Source of the DNA: Clostridium sp. MCC353
Lineage (GTDB): Bacteria > Bacillota > Clostridia > Lachnospirales > Lachnospiraceae
Direction: 5' to 3'
Assembly: GCF_018785315.1 (NCBI RefSeq)
Contig: NZ_WQPN01000163.1
Span: 1-48,717 of the forward strand
DNA: 48,717 nt
Shown: positions 43,231-48,717 of the stretch, one piece after another
Layout of the letters: each line of letters starts with the position of its first letter
How positions within the stretch are numbered: the stretch's first letter is position 1
Translations under genes and position numbers: made by a program
Notes under the pieces: model-generated
What the model was told of the DNA's origin: nothing
Database searches by the model: none
Seen by the model: the letters and a program-made list of their open reading frames with translations, nothing else

Positions 43231-44130
43231 TCAGTCAGAATCATTCATCTCTTTCATTACATTCATCATGGTAATTCTCTCCTGCTCCAGCAGCCTTGAA
43301 TTTTTAATCTTGAAGTCAAGGTTCTGCCTGTATTGTCTGGCAAAACAGCAGGAAAAAAGGACATTTAAAATATAATTCAAGGATTCCTCTGTGGAGTAAT
43401 TGGCTATCTTTGTATACAGCCGTTCCCTGGTAGTCATAGTGAGGATACAGTCCAGATGCTTCCGCATGTAATTATCCCCGCCGCTGGTAATCCCAATAAT
43501 GGGTACATGGTTTTTCTTCAGGATTCCAATGCGGTTAACCGGATTCTGGGACACGCTGTTTCCGGAATAGGAAATAATCAGCGCGCAGTCCTGCGAACCA
43601 AGGGAAGCCGCTACAATTCCTGATTCCCCACTGCTAGGGACACTGGCGTTTTTTCCTATGGTCATTAGTTTCCGCTTAAACAATTCTCCCAGGTATGTAT
43701 TAGGACTGCTGCAAAAAACTACAATCCGATTGGCTTTCACCAGATAATCAGCCGCCTTCTGCAACGTCTCTTTTTTTAACAGATCAGCCGTTTCACGGAT
43801 TGTCTCCAGCTGAAGCTCTTTTATATTTTCAATAATAGTCTCCACGTTGTCATCCTGGTTGAACGGCATGTTAAAATCTACGGTATTTGGATGGGCCTTC
43901 TGATAGTTTACCTCGGCAATATAGTCCTTCATAAATTCTTTCCAGCCATCATACCCCATAGCCTTTGCAAAACGCACCACGGTAGCTTTTGAGGTAAATG
44001 TCCTGGCCGCGATTTCAGAGACTGTGTATTGGTACAATGTCTCCGGCTCCTTTAAAATGAACTCTCCTACCGAATGACGGGCATCCGTGTACTTCATCAT
44101 GGTTTCTTCTATTTTTTGAAATAAGAACAT
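43231..44130 (-). CDS. MurR/RpiR-family regulator
   Basis: The 299-residue protein has an N-terminal RpiR helix-turn-helix (about 1-75: YQYTVSEIAARTFTSKATVVRFAKAMGY, GWKEFMKDY) and a C-terminal SIS domain (about 120-260: RIVVFCSSPNTYLGELF, SGESGIVAASLGSQDCALII, SYSGNSVSQNPVNRI). SIS domains bind phosphosugars, so a phosphorylated beta-glucoside or a related sugar phosphate is a likely effector. It is transcribed just ahead of the PTS operon but ends at its own terminator; it follows the cupin gene by 14 nt. Confidence 0.9.
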   Translation of the reverse strand: MFLFQKIEETMMKYTDARHSVGEFILKEPETLYQYTVSEIAARTFTSKATVVRFAKAMGYDGWKEFMKDYIAEVNYQKAHPNTVDFNMPFNQDDNVETIIENIKELQLETIRETADLLKKETLQKAADYLVKANRIVVFCSSPNTYLGELFKRKLMTIGKNASVPSSGESGIVAASLGSQDCALIISYSGNSVSQNPVNRIGILKKNHVPIIGITSGGDNYMRKHLDCILTMTTRERLYTKIANYSTEESLNYILNVLFSCCFARQYRQNLDFKIKNSRLLEQERITMMNVMKEMNDSD

Positions 44131-44144
44131 CGTTCCATCCTTTT

Positions 44145-44591
44145 TTATACGCTTTCCGCTAATTTCCCATATGCTTCATCCGAAACCGGTTCACACCACT
44201 CATTCCTGGTGTTTTCTCCCGGAACCTCTACAGCAATGTGTGAAAACCAGCTGTCAGACTTTGCCCCATGCCAGTGCTTTACTTCTGCCGGAATCGTAAT
44301 TACCATACCGGCAGTAAGACTGACTGCCTCTTTTCCCTCTTCTTGATACCACCCCTCGCCAGCCGTACAAATTAAAAGCTGCCCGCCGCCCTTGTCAGCA
44401 TGGTGGATGTGCCAGTTATTCCGACACCCCGGCTCAAAGGATACATTTGCCAAAAACACGGTTGTTGCTCCTGGCTCCGTCAGCGGTTTCAGATAAGAAT
44501 TCCCAATAAAAAACTGCGCATATTGCTCGTTGAATGCCCCAATGCCAAAGGAATCTTGTTTTTCAAATGCTTCCCTGTCAGTAATCTTCAT
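44145..44591 (-). CDS. Cupin-domain protein
   Basis: The 148-residue protein has one cupin barrel. Metal ligands are visible: NNWHIHHADKGGGQLL (HxH near 62-64, followed by Q) and PAEVKHWHG (His near 102-104). It resembles the cupins found beside carboxymuconolactone decarboxylase-like genes in many bacteria, which are thought to act on hydroxy- or keto-compounds. It lies 20 nt after the carboxymuconolactone decarboxylase gene, with GGGGAGA upstream, and 14 nt before the RpiR gene, so the three form an operon. Confidence 0.9.
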   Translation of the reverse strand: MKITDREAFEKQDSFGIGAFNEQYAQFFIGNSYLKPLTEPGATTVFLANVSFEPGCRNNWHIHHADKGGGQLLICTAGEGWYQEEGKEAVSLTAGMVITIPAEVKHWHGAKSDSWFSHIAVEVPGENTRNEWCEPVSDEAYGKLAESV

Positions 44592-44611
44592 GATAATCTC
44601 TCCCCTTCTCT

Positions 44612-45301
44612 TTAATTTTCACTTACTTTATTGATACAGGATATGGCATTTAGACTTCTGGGATATCCGATATAAGGCAGGCATTGGGAGACTACCCTGA
44701 TCAAAAAGTCCTTATCATTACCCAAATTCATATTTCCTTCGGCGTGAGCGATAAGCTGCGGTTCACAGCCTCCCTGCGCCGCCAAAAAACAGAAGGTAAT
44801 CATCTCCCGCTGCGCCAGGTTAAGGCCGGTCCGGGTATAGTAATCACCAAAACAGTTGGCCGCCAGCCAACGGTTGATATGCCCCTTTTTCCAGGCTTCC
44901 CGCATTCCGTCCCCAAATATATCTACCTGGGCCTGTATCCCCATCTCCAGACGGTTCTCCATGGTAGTCGTTGCCTGCCCATCAAGCGGCAGCCCAATCC
45001 CCATTTCCTCCATGATCGTATTTGCTTCCACGAGAAAAGGGCGCATCCTTCCGATTCCCAGATAGTCCACTGACTGGTAGATAATTTCCTTTACCTCCAC
45101 CGGTGTCAACGCACCTTTCAGCGCCTCTCTGCAGATTTCACGGAATTCATCAATACCCTGGCAGCCAATCAGTGTACTAAGGAGCGCCATGTACCTAGTT
45201 TTTTCATCCAGCTGCTGTCCTTCTTCATTAACCACCTCATCCAGGGCGAAGTGCTCAAAGCGCTCCATAAACTCAGGATCTGTTTGATGCAAATCTCTCA
45301 T
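44612..45301 (-). CDS. Carboxymuconolactone decarboxylase family protein
   Basis: The 229-residue protein consists of two carboxymuconolactone decarboxylase/AhpD-type helical repeats: LDEKTRYMALLSTLIGCQGI...FREICREALKGALTPVEVKE in the first and LNLAQREMITFCFLAAQGGC, EPQLIAHAEGNMNLG in the second. The CxxC of AhpD is not present; single Cys residues precede the His-containing helix, as in the decarboxylase and alkyl-hydroperoxide-like branches. It may handle peroxides or lactones. AGGAGG lies before the start. Confidence 0.88.
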   Translation of the reverse strand: MRDLHQTDPEFMERFEHFALDEVVNEEGQQLDEKTRYMALLSTLIGCQGIDEFREICREALKGALTPVEVKEIIYQSVDYLGIGRMRPFLVEANTIMEEMGIGLPLDGQATTTMENRLEMGIQAQVDIFGDGMREAWKKGHINRWLAANCFGDYYTRTGLNLAQREMITFCFLAAQGGCEPQLIAHAEGNMNLGNDKDFLIRVVSQCLPYIGYPRSLNAISCINKVSEN

Positions 45302-45590
45302 TCTTTTCTCCTCCTAGTTCTATCTACACAACTTCCTTATAAGAATTTCCTCATCAGTCACCTTTTTCTTTTTCAGTTCTTCCTGCGCGAGCAGTAATGT
45401 TATGGATTGCGAAGTGTCTTCAACATTGGACAAGATATATCATCTGTACGGGGAGGATATGTACATGGTATAAAGGTTTGTAATTATCCCGCACAATGCT
45501 GAACAGATTTTGTAATCCTTGGCACTCTGTTGCAGAATTCTAATACACAATATTAAATGATTTAAAACAGGACATAACATTTCTCATATT
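45302..45590. other. Intergenic, nothing recognised
   Basis: About 290 nt between the tautomerase and carboxymuconolactone decarboxylase genes. No gene, terminator or operator was identified with confidence. Confidence 0.4.
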
Positions 45591-45821
45591 TTATGCTCTA
45601 TAAAATTTATCATGTATTGCCCCCTTAGTAAGGATGGTTTCTGGCGGGATCTGTTCCATGTGTGCATCCCATCTTTCTAACGGAATCTCTTCAATAGAAA
45701 CACTAACAACAGATTTTTCCAAATTCAATTCCTCACAAATAAAATTCTGGACTCTTATTGCCAAATCCCTTTTTTCATTCTGATCTCGACCTGGAATCAT
45801 TGATATCGCTACATGTGGCAT
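45591..45821 (-). CDS. 4-oxalocrotonate tautomerase family protein
   Basis: The 76-residue protein starts MPHVAISMIPGRD, so a Pro follows the initiator Met and becomes the catalytic N-terminal base after Met removal. It continues NEKRDLAIRVQNFICEELNL and VSVSIEEIPLERWDAH, as in the 4-OT family with its beta-alpha-beta unit. It isomerises unsaturated keto acids or dehalogenates related compounds in known members. AGGAAAGG precedes the ATG. It is the most upstream gene of the redox cluster, 62 nt downstream of a palindrome half-site and 85 nt from the full palindrome. Confidence 0.88.
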   Translation of the reverse strand: MPHVAISMIPGRDQNEKRDLAIRVQNFICEELNLEKSVVSVSIEEIPLERWDAHMEQIPPETILTKGAIHDKFYRA

Positions 45822-45903
45822 AATGTTTTATTCCTTTCCTATGTTATAATATCATTATAAAATGGAAAGGCATTTATATCAAATGCTTTATATGAATGTA
45901 AAG

Positions 45904-45922
45904 TAATGCTTTAAAAGCATTA
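45904..45922. promoter_or_regulatory. LysR-type palindrome upstream of the tautomerase gene
   Basis: A 19-nt palindrome, TAATGCTTTAAAAGCATTA, whose central 15 nt are identical to the site at 36979-36993. A second half-site (ATGCTTTA) lies at 45883-45890. Confidence 0.6.
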
Positions 45923-45932
45923 TTTTGATGTT

Positions 45933-45962
45933 AAAACCAAAACCAAACCAAAACCAAAACAA
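45933..45962. repeat. Short A/C tandem repeat
   Basis: Five irregular copies of A(3-4)CC in a row, followed by AAAACAA. The unit is telomere-like in form but is most simply slippage-prone DNA at the edge of the cluster. Confidence 0.7.
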
Positions 45963-46217
45963 CACGGTTAACATTCTCCCGCAACTTACTCATTAAATAT
46001 TTATCGCCCCTATGATTGTAGGAGCGACAAATTTCCTCGACATTGATGAAGTAAAAGAACTCCACTGCTAATATAAACTTTCCATTAACCATTTTGTCAG
46101 TCTTAATTCTTTTATCTGCATTTATATTTATTTCGTACTGAGTTGTTCTTACATATGCCACCATGTCATATACCATAAGACACCATTTGCACAGACTTTT
46201 CTCTAGGTGTCAACCCT

Positions 46218-46475
46218 TCATTTTAAAACAGTATACAACAAACTACTTCTGCCACCCTTTGGTCTCCAACGCTGTTCTGTCTTTATATATCCCGCATTTG
46301 TCAAATCTGCCACAGCTCTTTGGACTGTTCTCTTTGACAGATTTAACTCCCCCGCTATCGTACTCATCGCCGGAAAACACTGATTATGTTTATCTGCACG
46401 TTCCTTCAGATACATATAAACCGTAATTGCCCGGTGCGGCAGTTCCTCCCCATAAATCGAATCATAGTATCCCAT
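46218..46475 (-). CDS. Winged-helix protein of the conjugative element
   Basis: The 85-residue protein has a replication-initiator-type winged helix: HRAITVYMYLKERADKHNQCFPAMSTIAGELNLSKRTVQRAVADL, TNAGYIKTEQRWRPKGGRSS. Small proteins of this type directly follow the VirD4 gene in Tn1549-like elements (from memory). It starts 9 nt after the VirD4 stop, so it is co-transcribed. It may bind element DNA as a regulator. Confidence 0.8.
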   Translation of the reverse strand: MGYYDSIYGEELPHRAITVYMYLKERADKHNQCFPAMSTIAGELNLSKRTVQRAVADLTNAGYIKTEQRWRPKGGRSSLLYTVLK

Positions 46476-46484
46476 AAACCACCT

Positions 46485-48293
46485 CTAATCTGTCCGGAGC
46501 GGCAGCTTCTGTTCCTCTGGTTCTGCCTGGCGTTTAAACATGGGTTTGTGTCCCAGTCCCCCGCCAGCCGCCGGTGGGACTTCCTCTGCTTCATCAAATT
46601 CCTCCATATCCCCCTCAAACTGCCTCCGAAGGATTTCCTGTTCCAGCTCAAGCCGATCTGCATAGTAAACCGGACGCGCAACATGCTGCTCCATCTCATA
46701 TTCATTTTCAAACACAATCCCCCATTTAAAAAACAGACGCAGCTCTGTCCTCATAGGATGACACCCTGTTTTTGCCAGGATAAAGTGCCCTTTAGGGAGC
46801 GCCTTGAGTTCGTCCGGCGTCATGAGTGGGCGTCCAATCATCTGGAGACTCTGGCTGGGATCGTTCTTTCCCCGGCTGATGGATCCGGATAATACCGTTT
46901 TGTTTCCCAGCGCCTTGGACAAAATCTCCGCACTTTCCGAGTTAGGCGCAAATCCACCAAACAAAATCCCCTGGCAATTGTCAATGATGATTTCGCTGCC
47001 TTCTTTTCCGTAGTTTTTCTGCAACTGGGCAAAGCTCTGGATAATCGGCACCATGCTGATCCGTCTGGAACGGCCGGCAGAAAACAGCATCTCCAGTGAT
47101 TCAATCTTCGGAATCGTTCCAATCTCATCTCCAAATATCACAACACGGTTCGGAAGTTTTCCTCCATGCTCATCTGCGATAGACAGCATTTCCCTATAGA
47201 TCTGCTGCAAAAACAGGCTGACCATAAAGTATTTCGTAGTATCCTCTTCCGGAAGCACAATAAAGATGGCAGACTTGGAATTACAAAAGGTCTCCGTATC
47301 CATCTCACTGTCAAAACACAGGATCTGCTCCATCTCCGAATCCAGAAATGCGTTTAGTCTGGACATGGCCGTCGAAAGAACAGAGGACATGGCCTGGTCC
47401 GCTGAGTTGAGCGCAGCGCCTGCAAACCACTTTGCTTTATGAGTTGGCGGCAGCTTTTGCATGAGAAGCTGAAACTGATTTTTCCCCTTTACCGGAGATG
47501 GAGCCAGCAAGTCCTGAATCAGTTTGAACACGCTTACAATATGTCGCTGCTCTTTGGGGCAGTATTCAGCAATCAACAGGATTACACTGGTGAGCAATCC
47601 CTCCGCCGCATCATAGAAAAACGCATTCTGACCATAGGAGGAAGAGTCTCCACCACCTGAACTGATGATAGTCTTAGCCGTTATCTTCGCATACTTTTCT
47701 GCCTTTGCCTTGTTTGCCAGGTTTTCCGGATTCTCCAGGTATAAGTCCATGTATTTATTTACCATCCCGAGAATGTTATCTCCATCCGATCTGGTTGGAT
47801 TTCGCAGATCTAGAATAGAAATGTTGTACCCATAGTATTTCCTTGCGATATCTGCATAGTTCCGGTACAAGTCTCCCTTTGTGTCGGTGCATATGAAGCT
47901 CATTCCGCTGGCGCAGGCATACTCGATACATGGATATAAAAAGTTAGCAGTTTTACCTACGCCTGCCGCTCCAATCATTAGCAGGTGGATATCCCCGGAA
48001 TCAATCAGCGCTGTCACTCCCTTCTGCGTAAATTTGGCGCCCACCACAAGTCCCTGTGTCTCCGGCAGGTTTTTCCCCTGCCTCCACAGCTTCGGTTCAT
48101 AGGGCACATATGCAAATGTCTTTCGGATCTCCGCCTCGCTGGCGAACCGGGCTGTACCGTATTGTCCATCTCCCACGGTTTTGGATTTAATCCCATTGAG
48201 TGAATAATGGTTTGCCACAAGCGGTATGATTCCAAACAGGATGAGCATACCAATGCCGAGACACACAAGCGGCACAAGTTGATTTTCTAACAA
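46485..48293 (-). CDS. virD4: VirD4/TraG-type coupling protein
   Basis: The 602-residue protein starts at a TTG at 48293, with AAAGGGGGAG upstream. An N-terminal membrane segment (about 7-32) is followed by the ATPase: Walker A GAAGVGKTANFLYP (near 130), and Walker B VVIFGDEIGTIP (near 395), with FSAGRSRRISMVPIIQSFAQL and NCQGILFGGF further on. It couples the relaxase-DNA complex to the type IV secretion channel at the membrane. The C-terminal tail (about 520-602) is acidic then Pro/Gly-rich. It is flanked by the primase and winged-helix genes, as in Tn1549-like elements. Confidence 0.93.
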   Translation of the reverse strand: MLENQLVPLVCLGIGMLILFGIIPLVANHYSLNGIKSKTVGDGQYGTARFASEAEIRKTFAYVPYEPKLWRQGKNLPETQGLVVGAKFTQKGVTALIDSGDIHLLMIGAAGVGKTANFLYPCIEYACASGMSFICTDTKGDLYRNYADIARKYYGYNISILDLRNPTRSDGDNILGMVNKYMDLYLENPENLANKAKAEKYAKITAKTIISSGGGDSSSYGQNAFFYDAAEGLLTSVILLIAEYCPKEQRHIVSVFKLIQDLLAPSPVKGKNQFQLLMQKLPPTHKAKWFAGAALNSADQAMSSVLSTAMSRLNAFLDSEMEQILCFDSEMDTETFCNSKSAIFIVLPEEDTTKYFMVSLFLQQIYREMLSIADEHGGKLPNRVVIFGDEIGTIPKIESLEMLFSAGRSRRISMVPIIQSFAQLQKNYGKEGSEIIIDNCQGILFGGFAPNSESAEILSKALGNKTVLSGSISRGKNDPSQSLQMIGRPLMTPDELKALPKGHFILAKTGCHPMRTELRLFFKWGIVFENEYEMEQHVARPVYYADRLELEQEILRRQFEGDMEEFDEAEEVPPAAGGGLGHKPMFKRQAEPEEQKLPLRTD

Positions 48294-48330
48294 GCTACTC
48301 CCCCTTTCCTAAGAACAAGTACGCAACGCC

Positions 48331-48717
48331 CTAGATGCAGGCCAGGTTTAATTCTCTTTTTATTGTGGGCTGTACCAGAAACTCCTCAGCCGCTTGCGCC
48401 GGCTGTCCATGAGCGGCCTTACAGTCCTCATTCCAGTCTTTATAAATGGAGCGTTCCTCCTTCGTATCCTGATATCCCAGCTCCAGCAATTCATCTGTAA
48501 TGCGCCTCATCGCCTTTATCCCCGGAGTATCGTGATCCAGACACAGACGGATTATTTTCAGGTTCGGCTTTTCTTTCAGCATCTGATACATAGACTGACG
48601 CCCAACACCGCACAGCGCCACATAACTATGATTTTCCCAGCCCACCTTATGAAGTGAGATATAGGAAATCAAATCAATAGGCGCTTCAAATACATACAGG
48701 GTATTGCTGATTCCCTT
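48331..48717 (-). CDS. TOPRIM-domain primase-like protein, N-terminus outside window
   Basis: The open frame runs off the right edge; 128 C-terminal residues are visible. It holds the TOPRIM core: NTLYVFEAPIDLISYISLHK, then YVALCGVGRQSMYQML, and LKIIRLCLDHDTPGIKAMRR, with the acidic E and DxD residues. These match the DUF3991/TOPRIM primase-like proteins of Tn1549-family elements, which may act in element DNA processing. It ends 37 nt before the VirD4 start. The DNA-binding DUF3991 part is expected to the right. Confidence 0.85.
   Translation of the reverse strand, partial: KGISNTLYVFEAPIDLISYISLHKVGWENHSYVALCGVGRQSMYQMLKEKPNLKIIRLCLDHDTPGIKAMRRITDELLELGYQDTKEERSIYKDWNEDCKAAHGQPAQAAEEFLVQPTIKRELNLACI

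Larger units (their letters stand above)
45822..46217. other. Intergenic junction, mostly no recognised gene
   Basis: This 396-nt AT-rich stretch holds the palindrome at 45904-45922, the A/C repeat at 45933-45962, and a hairpin at 46179-46211 (GACACC/GGTGTC). A short minus-strand frame at 45931-46176 (81 codons) has no ribosome site and its end is encoded by the A/C repeat, so I doubt it. It marks the junction between the conjugation genes and the redox cluster. Confidence 0.45.

Noticed and set aside
45933-45962. Possible CRISPR or telomere-like array
   Set aside because: The A/C unit is only 5-6 nt, with no spacers and no cas genes anywhere in the window.
45931-46176. 81-codon minus-strand frame
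   Set aside because: No ribosome site, its C-terminus is encoded by the A/C repeat, and no family resemblance.

Overview
The window reads as a gut Clostridia genome, most likely Lachnospiraceae of the Enterocloster/Hungatella type. The evidence is strong AGGAGG-type ribosome sites, low-GC Gram-positive gene families (large serine recombinases, ArdA, VirD4 of Tn1549-like elements, RpiR/PTS/GH1) and lipoprotein signal peptides. Nearly every convincing gene is on the minus strand, so transcription runs from high to low coordinates. The genus is an inference.

Region 1 (1-11.8 kb) is AT-rich and looks like a decaying defence or accessory island. It holds an OLD/ABC-type ATPase cut by the window edge, a gene split by an in-frame stop, a YhcG-type nuclease gene broken by a frameshift in an A run, a RhuM remnant, an intact SEFIR-domain protein beside the N-terminal stump of another ATPase, an XRE-ImmA protease with its DUF5986-like partner, and a DUF5131 gene whose first 53 codons are flipped onto the other strand. 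A transglutaminase-like protein and a GNAT acetyltransferase close the region.

Region 2 (11.9-21.2 kb) is higher in GC and is an integrative-element module: an ArdA-type antirestriction protein, three tandem large serine recombinases (the middle one lacks the catalytic domain), a small conserved protein, a resolvase-like protein whose catalytic serine is replaced by aspartate, a MazF-like toxin, a 54-residue protein and a sigma-region-4-like activator. A G-tract cluster and a strong bidirectional terminator separate it from the next region.

Region 3 (21.4-45.8 kb) is a long collinear redox and stress cluster. It begins (in transcription order) with a 4-OT tautomerase, a carboxymuconolactone decarboxylase family protein, a cupin and an RpiR regulator, then a beta-glucoside PTS plus 6-phospho-beta-glucosidase, a MATE pump, a LysR regulator and a flavin reductase. 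It continues with six flavodoxin-fold proteins, five of which carry export signals, mixed with two aldo-keto reductases, an Fe-alcohol dehydrogenase, a cyclophilin-like lipoprotein, a DUF362 lipoprotein, a DUF4405 haem-type membrane protein and an ArsP-like permease. Two of the exported flavodoxins are fusions, one to a SUMF1/FGE-like domain and one to cell-wall-binding-type repeats. This extracytoplasmic flavodoxin set is the best candidate for an undescribed system: an electron-transfer or quinone/electrophile-handling pathway at the cell surface. An orphan OmpR-type response regulator ends the region.

Region 4 (46.2-48.7 kb) is part of a Tn1549-like conjugative element: a TOPRIM primase C-terminus, the VirD4 coupling protein and a small winged-helix protein. 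The VirB-type genes that normally follow are not found, and region 3 lies in their place.
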